Positions 50,811-58,803 of a DNA stretch of 64,000 nucleotides are shown piece after piece. The stretch is from Aurantimonas sp. Leaf443. Its GTDB lineage: Bacteria > Pseudomonadota > Alphaproteobacteria > Rhizobiales > Rhizobiaceae. The DNA is taken from the NCBI RefSeq assembly GCF_001425575.1, contig NZ_LMRD01000006.1:569977-633976 (forward strand), in the 5' to 3' direction. Each line of letters begins with the position of its first letter. Position 1 is the first letter of the stretch. Below the pieces are notes generated by a model, which saw only the letters and a list, made by a program, of their open reading frames with translations, did not search any database and was not told the DNA's origin. Both the position numbers and the translations under genes were made by a program.

Positions 50811-51509
50811 ATGGCCGATGCCGCGGAACTGAAGACCATGGCGGCCCGGGCCGCGCTCGAGCGCGTCGAGACCGGCATGAAGCTCGGCATCGGCACGGGC
50901 TCGACGGCCGAAGCCTTCGTCAAGCTCCTCGCCGAGAAGGTGAAGGCCGGCCTTTCGATCACCGGCGTCGCCACCTCCGACCGCACGGAGAAGCTGTGCC
51001 GGGCGCTCGGCGTGCCGACCGCGACGCTGGAGCAGCTTCCCATGCTCGATCTCACCATCGACGGGGCCGACGAGGTGGACGGGCAGCTCCGCCTCATCAA
51101 GGGCGGCGGCGGGGCGCTCCTGCGCGAGAAGATCGTGGCGACCGCCTCCAAGCGCATGATCGTGATCGCCGACGCGACGAAGAAGGTGGACACGCTGGGC
51201 GCCTTCCCGCTGCCCATCGAGATCAACGGCTTCGGCATGATGGCGACCTATCTCGCCATCCGCGGCGCCGCCGGACGGCTCGGCCTGCCCGACACCGTCA
51301 CCCTGCGCCGGGCGGGCGAAAGCCCCTTCATCACCGACAGCGGCCATCTCATCCTCGACGCATCTTTTGGCCGCATTCCGGAGCCAGAAGCGCTCTCGCG
51401 CGCGCTTCACGACATCCCGGGCGTGGTCGAGCACGGGTTGTTCCTCGGCATCGCCCAGGAGGCGATCCTGGCGGGCGAAGACGGGGTCGAGACGATGGTC
51501 GCGCCTTGA
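50811..51509 (+). CDS. rpiA: Ribose-5-phosphate isomerase A
   Basis: A 232-residue enzyme interconverting ribose 5-phosphate and ribulose 5-phosphate in the pentose phosphate pathway. Motifs: [20 protein letters not shown] (phosphate binding), [20 protein letters not shown] (catalytic DGADE) and [20 protein letters not shown], with the catalytic Glu in LLREK. Length is standard. It is divergent from gph. The start follows from [19 protein letters not shown], typical of alphaproteobacterial RpiA. Confidence 0.95.
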   Translation: MADAAELKTMAARAALERVETGMKLGIGTGSTAEAFVKLLAEKVKAGLSITGVATSDRTEKLCRALGVPTATLEQLPMLDLTIDGADEVDGQLRLIKGGGGALLREKIVATASKRMIVIADATKKVDTLGAFPLPIEINGFGMMATYLAIRGAAGRLGLPDTVTLRRAGESPFITDSGHLILDASFGRIPEPEALSRALHDIPGVVEHGLFLGIAQEAILAGEDGVETMVAP

Positions 51510-51619
51510 GCGGCGGAGCCGAGATCGCCTCGGCCGCTTGCCAGAGCCCCCGCCCATCCAATAGTGACCGGTGCGGCCGTATCCGACGCGGCGCAGTCAG
51601 CAATGGAGACCGACGTTCC

Positions 51620-52180
51620 ATGATCTTGTGCGAATCGACGCGCCGCGGGTTCTTCGCTGCCGCGACCATCGCGATGATGGCGATCGCGCCGGCGGCGGCG
51701 CAGGACATCAGCGCCTCGCATCTCGCCGCCGCCCGTCAGGCCGTCTCCGCGATCGACGCGACCGAGCAGTTCGACTCGATCCTTCTGAACTCCGCCACCC
51801 AGATCAAGGCGGAGCTGATCGTGAACAACCCGAACCTGCAGAACGAGATCTCCAACATGGTCGACGACAAGGCGCTGGCGCTCGCCCCGCGCCGCGCCGA
51901 CCTCGAGAACGAGGTCGCGCGCGTCTACGCCAAGCTCTTCACCGAGCAGGAGCTGACGGAGATCGCCCAGTTCTACTCTTCCGAGGCCGGCAAGAAGCTC
52001 ATCAAGCAGGGCCCCGCCGCCACGCGCGAGATGGTGCAGGCCGCCGACATCTGGTCCACGGGCATCATGCGCGACCTGCGCTCGCAGACGCTGACCGCCA
52101 TGCGCGAACTGACGGCCGGCACCGAGAATGCCGAGCCGACCGGCGCCGCCGCCCCGGCCAGCGGCAACGCCACGCAGTGA
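51620..52180 (+). CDS. DUF2059 exported protein
   Basis: A 186-residue protein with a signal peptide (about 1-27, APAAAQD). The mature part is helical and carries the DUF2059 pattern RVYAKLFTEQELTEIAQFYS then SEAGKKLIKQGPAATREMVQ, before an alanine/proline-rich end. DUF2059 proteins are periplasmic and of unknown function. It follows rpiA by 110 bases on the same strand and ends before a strong terminator. ATG at 51620 is the best start. Confidence 0.85.
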   Translation: MILCESTRRGFFAAATIAMMAIAPAAAQDISASHLAAARQAVSAIDATEQFDSILLNSATQIKAELIVNNPNLQNEISNMVDDKALALAPRRADLENEVARVYAKLFTEQELTEIAQFYSSEAGKKLIKQGPAATREMVQAADIWSTGIMRDLRSQTLTAMRELTAGTENAEPTGAAAPASGNATQ

Positions 52181-52213
52181 CGGGCGCGCCGCAGCGCCTG
52201 TAAAGCAGGGACG

Positions 52214-52239
52214 GGGCGGTCGGATCGGCCGCCCTTTTT
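52214..52239 (+). terminator. Intrinsic terminator after the DUF2059 gene
   Basis: GGGCGG (52214-52219) and CCGCCC (52229-52234) form a stem, extended by inner pairs, followed immediately by five T residues (52235-52239). This is the most canonical terminator in the window. Confidence 0.85.
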
Positions 52240-52264
52240 CGTGTCGCGAGGGAAGGGACATCTC

Positions 52265-53659
52265 GTGAGCCAGTACGACTACGACCTCTTCGTCATCGGC
52301 GGCGGCTCGGGCGGCGTGCGCGCCGCGCGGCGCGCCGCGCTCCTGGGCAAGCGCGTGGCCATCGCCGAGGAGTTCCGCTACGGCGGCACCTGCGTCATCC
52401 GCGGCTGCGTGCCCAAGAAGCTCCTCGTCTACGCCTCGCAGTTCTCCGAGGCCTTCGAGGACGCGCGCGGCTACGGCTGGACGGTGGGCGAGACGAGCTT
52501 CAGCTGGGAAGAGCTCATCGCCAACAAGGACCGCGAGATCGACCGTCTGGAGCGCGTCTACCGCACCAATCTCGACAAGGCCGGCGTCCACACGCTGGAG
52601 AGCCGGGCCGTCCTCGAGGGGCCGCACGAGATCCGCATTCTCGCCACCGGCAAGCTCGTGACGGCGGACCGGATCGTCATCGCCGTCGGCGGGCGGGCGA
52701 ACCCCCATCCCGGGCTCGAGGGCGCGCAGCACTGCATCACCTCCAACGAGGCCTTCCACCTGAAACGTCTGCCCAAGTCGATCGTGATCCTCGGCGGCGG
52801 CTATATCGCGGTCGAGTTCGCCAACATCTTCCTCGGCCTCGGCTGCAAGGTCACGCTCGTCTATCGCGGCAACGAGATCCTGCAGGGCTTCGACGACGAT
52901 CTGCGCCACGAACTGCATCAGGCCATGGTCAAGAAGGGCATGTCCGTGCGCTGCCGCGACACGCTGTCGAAGGTCGTCCAGAAGCCGGACGGTCGCTTCG
53001 AGGCCCATTGCCAGAGCGGCGACATCCTCGACGCGGACGAGGTGATGCTCGCCATCGGGCGCAAGGCCAACACCGAGAATCTCGGCTGCGCGGCCGCGGG
53101 CGTCGATCTCGACGATCGCGGCGGCGTGGTGGTGGACGACTATTCGCGCAGCTCCGTCCCCAACATCTACGCCATCGGCGACGTGACGCACCGCGTGCAG
53201 CTGACACCGGTCGCCATCCACGAGGCCATGTGCTTCGTGGAGACCGAGTTCCGCAACAACCCGACCAAGCCCGACTACGACACGATCCCGACCGCGGTCT
53301 TCTCGCAGCCCGAGATCGGCACCGTCGGACTCACCGAGGCGCAGGCCGCCAAGGCCTACGAGGAGGTCGAGATCTATCGCGCGAGCTTCAAGCCCATGCG
53401 CCACACGCTGTCGGGCCGCGACGAGCGCACCTTGATGAAGCTCGTCGTGGACGCCGCCTCGCAGGTCGTCGTCGGCGCCCACATTCTGGGCCCGGACGCG
53501 GGCGAACTCGCGCAGGTTCTCGGCATCTGCGTGAAGGCCGGGCTCACCAAGGCGCAGTACGACGCCACGATGGCCGTTCACCCCACCGCCTCGGAGGAGC
53601 TTGTGACCATGTACGAGCCGACCTACCGGCTGAAGCGCGGCGAGAAGATCGCCGCCTGA
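52265..53659 (+). CDS. gor: Glutathione-disulfide reductase (plant-type)
   Basis: A 464-residue flavoprotein reducing oxidised glutathione with NADPH. FAD fold: FVIGGGSGGVRAARRAALLG. Redox disulfide: C43 and C48 in GGTCVIRGCVPKK, where the IR pair is the plant/alphaproteobacterial form rather than the enterobacterial NVGCVPKK. NADPH fold: VILGGGYIAVEFANIFLGLG. The C-terminal catalytic His-Glu is in VHPTASEELV. The start is a GTG at 52265, with GGAAGGGA upstream. The gene for a gamma-glutamylcyclotransferase follows, so glutathione recycling and turnover are adjacent. Confidence 0.95.
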   Translation: MSQYDYDLFVIGGGSGGVRAARRAALLGKRVAIAEEFRYGGTCVIRGCVPKKLLVYASQFSEAFEDARGYGWTVGETSFSWEELIANKDREIDRLERVYRTNLDKAGVHTLESRAVLEGPHEIRILATGKLVTADRIVIAVGGRANPHPGLEGAQHCITSNEAFHLKRLPKSIVILGGGYIAVEFANIFLGLGCKVTLVYRGNEILQGFDDDLRHELHQAMVKKGMSVRCRDTLSKVVQKPDGRFEAHCQSGDILDADEVMLAIGRKANTENLGCAAAGVDLDDRGGVVVDDYSRSSVPNIYAIGDVTHRVQLTPVAIHEAMCFVETEFRNNPTKPDYDTIPTAVFSQPEIGTVGLTEAQAAKAYEEVEIYRASFKPMRHTLSGRDERTLMKLVVDAASQVVVGAHILGPDAGELAQVLGICVKAGLTKAQYDATMAVHPTASEELVTMYEPTYRLKRGEKIAA

Positions 53660-53714
53660 CGCCTGACGCGCGGCCCCATGCCGTTTTGCGCCCCGGCCGG
53701 CTTGATCGGGGCGC

Positions 53715-53737
53715 GGCAAGGGCTCTAAGCCCTTGCC
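53715..53737 (+). other. Perfect 10-bp hairpin immediately before a start codon
   Basis: GGCAAGGGCT (53715-53724) and AGCCCTTGCC (53728-53737) pair completely around CTA, ending one base before the ATG at 53739. A GCGCCCC/GGGGCGC stem (53688-53694 with 53708-53714) directly precedes it. Together they may end gor transcription or fold the ribosome-binding region of the next gene. Confidence 0.5.
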
Positions 53738-53738
53738 C

Positions 53739-54374
53739 ATGGATATTCACCAAGATCATCCCGACCTTGCCGAACTTGCGCGCGAGGGCCGCGTCGTCGC
53801 CTATTTCGGCTATGGATCGCTCGTCAACAAGCGGACGCTGCGCACCAAGTTCCTGGGGATCCGCCGCGCGAGCCTCGTCGGCTGGCGCCGCCTCTGGCTG
53901 CCGCGCATCGCCAACGCGGATATGGCGCTCCTGTCCGTGCGGCCGGACGAGACGGGCGAACTCCAGGGCGTCGTCGTCTACGACCTCGCCGACCACCTGC
54001 CGGCCGTCGACGAGCGCGAGGCGGGCTATGCCCGGCGCGTGGTCGAGCTCGACCGGCTGACGATCGAGCGCGCGCCGGTGAAGGACGTGCCGCTCTATGT
54101 CTACGAGGCGCTGCGCGACGACGAGACGGCGGCCGACACGGGCGCGGCCATCCTGCAATCCTATCTCGATGCGGTGATGCAGGGCTTCCTGACGCTTTAC
54201 GGAGAGCCGGGCGTGGAGCGTTTCGTGGAGGAGACCGAGGGATTCGAGACGCGCCTCCTGACGGACCGGGGCGCGGCGCGCTATCCGCGCGCCGTCGATC
54301 TCACCGCCGAGGAAGCCGGGCTCTTCGACAGGCTGGTGAGCCGGCGGGGCGCGGCGTTCGTCGCCGACCTCTGA
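53739..54374 (+). CDS. Gamma-glutamylcyclotransferase-family protein
   Basis: A 211-residue protein. The family phosphate/substrate loop is VVAYFGYGSLVNKRTLRTK (YGSL motif), followed by the barrel strands VGWRRLWLPRIANADMALLS and LQGVVVYDLADHLPAVDERE, with DEREAGY supplying the expected catalytic Glu. These enzymes release 5-oxoproline from gamma-glutamyl compounds, including glutathione. A position just after gor supports a glutathione role. ATG at 53739 follows a perfect hairpin; a TTG at 53733 lies inside the hairpin. No ribosome-binding site is exposed. Confidence 0.8.
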   Translation: MDIHQDHPDLAELAREGRVVAYFGYGSLVNKRTLRTKFLGIRRASLVGWRRLWLPRIANADMALLSVRPDETGELQGVVVYDLADHLPAVDEREAGYARRVVELDRLTIERAPVKDVPLYVYEALRDDETAADTGAAILQSYLDAVMQGFLTLYGEPGVERFVEETEGFETRLLTDRGAARYPRAVDLTAEEAGLFDRLVSRRGAAFVADL

Positions 54375-54523
54375 TCCCGTCGGCGAAGATGACAAATGCG
54401 CGCCGCGGTGCTTTAAGGCGCCCATCCGCAAGGGATCGAACGCCTTTTCGATGACCCTTGCCGGAAACGATCGAGACGATCGCGATCAGGAGGACGGCCG
54501 GCGACCCGGCCGGGAGTGATGCC

Positions 54524-55903
54524 ATGGCGAAGGACTGGAACCCGTCGAGCTGGCGCTCGAAGCCCATCGAGCAGGTGCCGGACTATCCGGATCCCGCGAT
54601 GCTGGCCGAGACCGAGAAGAAGCTCGCGAGCTTTCCCCCGCTCGTCTTCGCGGGCGAGGCGCGCAAGCTGACGCGCGCGCTCGGCGAAGTCGCCGAAGGC
54701 CGCGGCTTCGTGCTGCAGGGCGGCGACTGCGCCGAGAGCTTCGCCGAGCACGGCGCCGACAACATCCGCGACTTCTTCCGCGCCTTCCTGCAGATGGCCG
54801 TCGTCCTCACCTTCGCGGCCGCCCAGCCCGTGGTGAAGATCGGCCGCATCGCCGGCCAGTTCGCCAAGCCGCGCTCCTCGGGCACCGAGACGCGCGGCGG
54901 CGTGACGCTGCCGGCCTATCGCGGCGACATCGTCAACGGCATCGAGTTCGACGAGGCCTCCCGCATCCCGAATCCGGAGCGCCAGCTCGAGGCCTACCGC
55001 CAGTCGGCCGCGACGCTGAACCTCCTGCGCGCCTTCGCGCAGGGCGGCTACGCCAATCTCGACAACGTGCACCAGTGGATGCTCGGCTTCGTTTCCGGCA
55101 GCCCCGAGGCCGAGCGCTACAGCGCGCTCGCCGACCGCATTTCCGAGACGATGAACTTCATGCGGGCCATCGGTATCGACGCCGAGACGCATCCGAGCCT
55201 GCGCGAGACGGATTTCTTCACGAGCCACGAGGCGCTGCTTCTCGGCTACGAGGAGGCGATGACGCGCGTCGATTCCACGTCCGGCGACTGGTATGCCACG
55301 TCCGGCCACATGATCTGGATCGGCGACCGCACGCGCCAGGAGGCCAACGCCCATCTGGAATATTGCCGCGGCATCAAGAACCCGGTCGGTCTCAAATGCG
55401 GCCCCTCGATGGACGCCGACGGGCTGCTGCGCCTCATCGACATCCTGAACCCGGAGAACAAGGCCGGTCGCCTGACGCTCATCACCCGCTTCGGCCACGA
55501 CAAGGTGGAGGCCCATCTGCCGCGGCTCATCCGGGCGGTGGAGCGCGAGGGGCGCAAGGTCGTCTGGTCCTGCGACCCGATGCACGGCAACACGATCACG
55601 CTCAACCACTACAAGACCCGGCCCTTCGACCGCATTCTCTCGGAGGTGAAGTCCTTCTTCGACGTGCATCGCGCCGAGGGCACGCATGCGGGCGGCATCC
55701 ATGTCGAGATGACCGGCAAGGACGTGACGGAATGCACGGGCGGCGCGCGCGAGGTGACGGCGGACGACCTGTCGGACCGCTACCACACCCATTGCGATCC
55801 CCGGCTCAACGCCAATCAGGCGCTGGAACTCGCCTTCCTCGTCGCCGAACTGGTGAAGAAGGACCACGCCGCGACGCCGCAGGCCCGCGCCGCCAACGGC
55901 TGA
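54524..55903 (+). CDS. aroG: 3-deoxy-7-phosphoheptulonate synthase, class II
   Basis: A 459-residue class II (plant/Actinobacteria-type) DAHP synthase, joining phosphoenolpyruvate and erythrose 4-phosphate in the first step of aromatic amino acid synthesis. Motifs: [34 protein letters not shown] (metal Cys), [46 protein letters not shown] and [20 protein letters not shown]. Length is standard. ATG at 54524 follows GGGAG by seven or eight bases. It stands alone with respect to other shikimate genes. The symbol aroG is used in the broad sense. Confidence 0.95.
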   Translation: MAKDWNPSSWRSKPIEQVPDYPDPAMLAETEKKLASFPPLVFAGEARKLTRALGEVAEGRGFVLQGGDCAESFAEHGADNIRDFFRAFLQMAVVLTFAAAQPVVKIGRIAGQFAKPRSSGTETRGGVTLPAYRGDIVNGIEFDEASRIPNPERQLEAYRQSAATLNLLRAFAQGGYANLDNVHQWMLGFVSGSPEAERYSALADRISETMNFMRAIGIDAETHPSLRETDFFTSHEALLLGYEEAMTRVDSTSGDWYATSGHMIWIGDRTRQEANAHLEYCRGIKNPVGLKCGPSMDADGLLRLIDILNPENKAGRLTLITRFGHDKVEAHLPRLIRAVEREGRKVVWSCDPMHGNTITLNHYKTRPFDRILSEVKSFFDVHRAEGTHAGGIHVEMTGKDVTECTGGAREVTADDLSDRYHTHCDPRLNANQALELAFLVAELVKKDHAATPQARAANG

Positions 55904-55915
55904 ACGCCATGAAAA

Positions 55916-55944
55916 CGGTGAACGATCCGTGCGATCGTTCACCG
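55916..55944. terminator. Perfect 12-bp hairpin between aroG and a dioxygenase gene
   Basis: CGGTGAACGATC (55916-55927) and GATCGTTCACCG (55933-55944) are exact complements around CGTGC, starting 13 bases after the aroG stop. Because it is not very GC-rich and lacks a T-run, it could also be a palindromic operator for the gene starting at 55997. Confidence 0.5.
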
Positions 55945-55996
55945 CTTCTGCCGGTCCCGAGGGGTCGCTAGGGTGAGGTCTCCAAGGAGCCCCGCC

Positions 55997-56794
55997 ATGA
56001 CGACCCAGCCGAGCCTCTTCATCTCCCACGGATCGCCGGATGTCGCGATCGCCGAGACGCGGGCCACCGTTTTCCTGCGGCGCCTCTCCGCCGAGATCGA
56101 ACGGCCGGACGCGATCATCGTGGCCAGCGCCCATTTCGAGGCCCGCGATCACGTCCTCGTTTCCGGCGACGCCGAGCCCGAGACGATCCACGACTTCGGC
56201 GGCTTCGATCCGCGGCTCCACGAGATGCGCTATCCGGCGCCCGGTGCTCCCGGCCTTGCGGCAGAGGTGGCGCAGAGCCTTGCCGATCATGGCCAGCGCG
56301 CCGGCATCGCCCGCCGGCGCGGCTTCGACCACGGCACCTGGGTGCCGCTGATCCTTGCCTTTCCCGACGCCGACATTCCCGTCGTCCAGGTCTCCGTCGA
56401 TCCCGGAAAGGGGCCCGAGCATCACCGGGCGGTGGGCGAGGCGCTGGCGCCCTTTCGCCGGCGCAACATGCTCGTCGTCGGCTCGGGCTCCTTCACGCAT
56501 AATCTGCGCGAGGCCTTCGCGCGCATCCGTAGCGGCGAGCGCGAGGCGGCGACGCCGGACTGGGTTTCCGCCTTCTCGGACTGGATGACGCAGCGCCTCG
56601 TCGCGGGCGACCGCGAGGCGCTGGCCGCCTACCGCACGCGCGCGCCCTTCGCCCGCGAGAACCACCCGACCGACGAGCACCTGATGCCGCTCTATGTCGC
56701 GCTGGGCGCGGCCGGCGAGGGCGCGGGCGCGCGCAAGCTGCACGAGAGCCGAGATTTCGGCGTCCTGGCGATGGAGGCCTTCGCCTTCGCCTGA
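55997..56794 (+). CDS. LigB-type extradiol dioxygenase family protein (DODA-like)
   Basis: A 265-residue enzyme of the class III extradiol dioxygenase fold, similar to the 4,5-DOPA dioxygenase/YgiD group. Metal-site histidines are seen in LFISHGSPD, IVASAHFEARDH, FDHGTWVPLILAFPDADIPV and ENHPTDEHLMPLYVALGAAG; VGSGSFTHNLREAF carries another. The metal may be iron or zinc. The natural substrate in bacteria is not established. A perfect hairpin lies upstream. The next gene converges on it after six bases. Confidence 0.87.
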   Translation: MTTQPSLFISHGSPDVAIAETRATVFLRRLSAEIERPDAIIVASAHFEARDHVLVSGDAEPETIHDFGGFDPRLHEMRYPAPGAPGLAAEVAQSLADHGQRAGIARRRGFDHGTWVPLILAFPDADIPVVQVSVDPGKGPEHHRAVGEALAPFRRRNMLVVGSGSFTHNLREAFARIRSGEREAATPDWVSAFSDWMTQRLVAGDREALAAYRTRAPFARENHPTDEHLMPLYVALGAAGEGAGARKLHESRDFGVLAMEAFAFA

Positions 56795-56800
56795 ACGAGG

Positions 56801-57235
56801 TCAGGACCCGTAGCCGCGCGCCATGGCGGCGGCGAAAACCGGCAGGAGGGCGAAGAGCGCGATCTCCAGCCAGAGGATGCGCCGCAGGCGTTCGATCTCG
56901 GCGGGCTCGGGGCCTTCGCCCGTCTTCTTCCAGCGGGCGAAGGCGCGCGTCGGGGCGATCGAGAGAAGGCCGATGACGCCGAACGTGCCGATCTTGACCC
57001 AGAAGAAGAGATTGGCGCCGTAGGTGTCCCAGCCCTTTTCGGCATAGACCGCGCGCAGGAAGCCGATGGCGAGGATGGCGACCGCGAGCGCTCCGTAGCC
57101 GGCGTCGAGCGAGGAGAGGCGACGCGCGGCCACGCCGTCCATCCCGGGGCGCAGCGCCGCGAGTTCGGCCGCCAGCACGCCGGCCAGCGCGAAGACGGCG
57201 AGGTGATGGGCGACGGCGAGCGTCAGGTCGAACAT
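56801..57235 (-). CDS. DUF2214 family membrane protein
   Basis: A 144-residue protein with four membrane segments: about 5-25, 46-66, 76-95 and 120-140. Conserved polar residues are in LAVAHHLAVFALAGVLAAEL (paired histidines), FLRAVYAEKGWDTYGANLFF and FWVKIGTFGVIGLLSIAPTR, matching the DUF2214 pattern, which is reminiscent of cytochrome-b561-like heme sites. Function unknown. It is alone between two genes, ending six bases from the dioxygenase stop. Confidence 0.8.
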   Translation of the reverse strand: MFDLTLAVAHHLAVFALAGVLAAELAALRPGMDGVAARRLSSLDAGYGALAVAILAIGFLRAVYAEKGWDTYGANLFFWVKIGTFGVIGLLSIAPTRAFARWKKTGEGPEPAEIERLRRILWLEIALFALLPVFAAAMARGYGS

Positions 57236-57299
57236 CGGCGGGCTCCGGTCGGCGCGGCGAGCGTGAGGGGCCGCGCCCGGCGCGTCAAGCCGGGCGCCG

Positions 57300-57905
57300 T
57301 CAGTCCTCGGAGGGCTCGTCGCCGGTGCGGCGCCGTTCGAGGAAGGCCGGCCCCCACTGGCGCCACGCGAACCAGAGCGTCAGGCCGATGGCGATCACGA
57401 CGAGAACGATGCCGACGCCGCGCTCCATCACCTCCAGGCGCGCGAAGACCGAGCCGATGGAATAGCCGAAGACGTAGCCGATCGTGGTGAAGATGCCGGC
57501 CCAGAGCCCCGCGCCGATGAAGTTCAGCCCGATGAAGCGCGGCACGGAGATGCGCGACATGCCGAGCGCGATGAGGCCGGGCACGCGCAGACCGTAGATG
57601 TAGCGGTTCACGATGACGAAGAAGGCCTGGTAGCGTTCGACCAGCCGGATCGCCTTGCTGAACTTCTCCTTCTCGCGCCAGCGCCTGACCCAGCGATGGT
57701 TGGAGGAGTAGCGCGCGAAGAGGAAGACGGCGAGATCGCCGAAGAAGGAACCGACGAAGGCGAGCGCGATCATCGCCTCGAGAGCGTAGGAGCCGCGATA
57801 GGCCAGGAATCCGCCGATGATCGCGAAGACCTCGCCTTCGAAGAACGTGCCGGCCAGAACGATGACGGGGCCGAACTGCGAGATGAGCCCAAGGATTTCG
57901 TACAC
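57300..57905 (-). CDS. DedA family membrane protein
   Basis: A 201-residue protein with four or five membrane segments. DedA/SNARE-associated motifs: VIVLAGTFFEGEVFAIIGGF (the F-E-G-E of the first re-entrant loop), GSFFGDLAVFLFARYSSNHR and NRYIYGLRVPGLIALGMSRI (the R-x3-G-x-R-x3-P type pattern), followed by FIGLNFIGAGLWAGIFTTIG. Members move lipid carriers across the membrane and are needed for envelope homeostasis. The start is a GTG at 57905. No operon partner is evident. Confidence 0.88.
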   Translation of the reverse strand: MYEILGLISQFGPVIVLAGTFFEGEVFAIIGGFLAYRGSYALEAMIALAFVGSFFGDLAVFLFARYSSNHRWVRRWREKEKFSKAIRLVERYQAFFVIVNRYIYGLRVPGLIALGMSRISVPRFIGLNFIGAGLWAGIFTTIGYVFGYSIGSVFARLEVMERGVGIVLVVIAIGLTLWFAWRQWGPAFLERRRTGDEPSED

Positions 57906-58108
57906 GGCAACTCCACACGTCCGCGGGATCGCGGTCCCGGCGCCGGGGAACCGTTGTCTCGGGGGCTTCTGACGGCGCTTCTTGCAGAGTTTTGAGGCGT
58001 GAAAAAGGGGCTTTCGCCGGTTTCGCCGCCGCTCGCCCCAAAGAGGTCTCGCCTCCGGCAGGTTCTTCCCCGGCTCCCCCCCCGGGAGCTTGAGCGGAAC
58101 CTGCCGAA

Positions 58109-58681
58109 TCAGCGCGGGTCCGCCCCGTCCCCCCGGCCGAGCCGCGCCTCGATCCGGCCGAGCCGTTCGGCGATCTCGGCGAGGAGCATGCGTGTCGTGT
58201 CCGTCTCGTCGCGTCGCATGGCGTCCAGCTTGTCGTGCAGCGCCAGGATCTCGATCTCGGCCTTCAGGTTCACCTCGTAGTCGTGGCTCATGTCGCGCCG
58301 GTCGCGCTCGGCCGCGCGGTTCTGGCTCATCATGATGATCGGTGCCTGGATGGCGGCGACCATGGAGAGGATGAGGTTCAGGAAGATGAAGGGGTAGGGG
58401 TCGAAGGGCGGCCCCAGCACGGCCGTGACGTTGACGACGGCCCAGAGAACGAGAAAGGCGAGGAAGCACAGGATGAAGGTCCAGGAGCCGCCGATGCGCG
58501 CGATCTCGTCGGAGACGCGCTGGCCGAAGGTGGAGTCGGCGGCGATGCGTTCGGAGACGTCGGTGGCGATGGTCGTGCCGGCCCGGGCGCTGTCGAGGAC
58601 GCGCCGCTCCTCCTGCCCGAGCGCGGCATAGGGACGCCCGAACCGGCGCCTTGCCTCCTCGTCGTGGACCTTCGTCGTCAT
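58109..58681 (-). CDS. DUF1003 family membrane protein
   Basis: A 190-residue protein. After a soluble start, two membrane segments (about 69-92 and 96-118) surround the DUF1003 core SWTFILCFLAFLVLWAVVNV, PPFDPYPFIFLNLILSMVAA and QAPIIMMSQNRAAERDRRDM. The C-terminal part is a charged helix (about 130-185, EIEILALHDKLDAMRRDE) that could form a coiled coil. Function unknown. It is transcribed away from nadE, from which it is divergent by 122 bases. Confidence 0.88.
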   Translation of the reverse strand: MTTKVHDEEARRRFGRPYAALGQEERRVLDSARAGTTIATDVSERIAADSTFGQRVSDEIARIGGSWTFILCFLAFLVLWAVVNVTAVLGPPFDPYPFIFLNLILSMVAAIQAPIIMMSQNRAAERDRRDMSHDYEVNLKAEIEILALHDKLDAMRRDETDTTRMLLAEIAERLGRIEARLGRGDGADPR

Positions 58682-58803
58682 GGCGCTTCTGGCCTCGGCT
58701 CGCCGGGGCAGGGCTCGCCTCCCGGCCATGGGGTTGTTAAGACGACCGCAACCCGTTCGGGGCGCTTTCGTCCCGTTCCCTCTACCAGACTTCGGAGTGG
58801 CGC

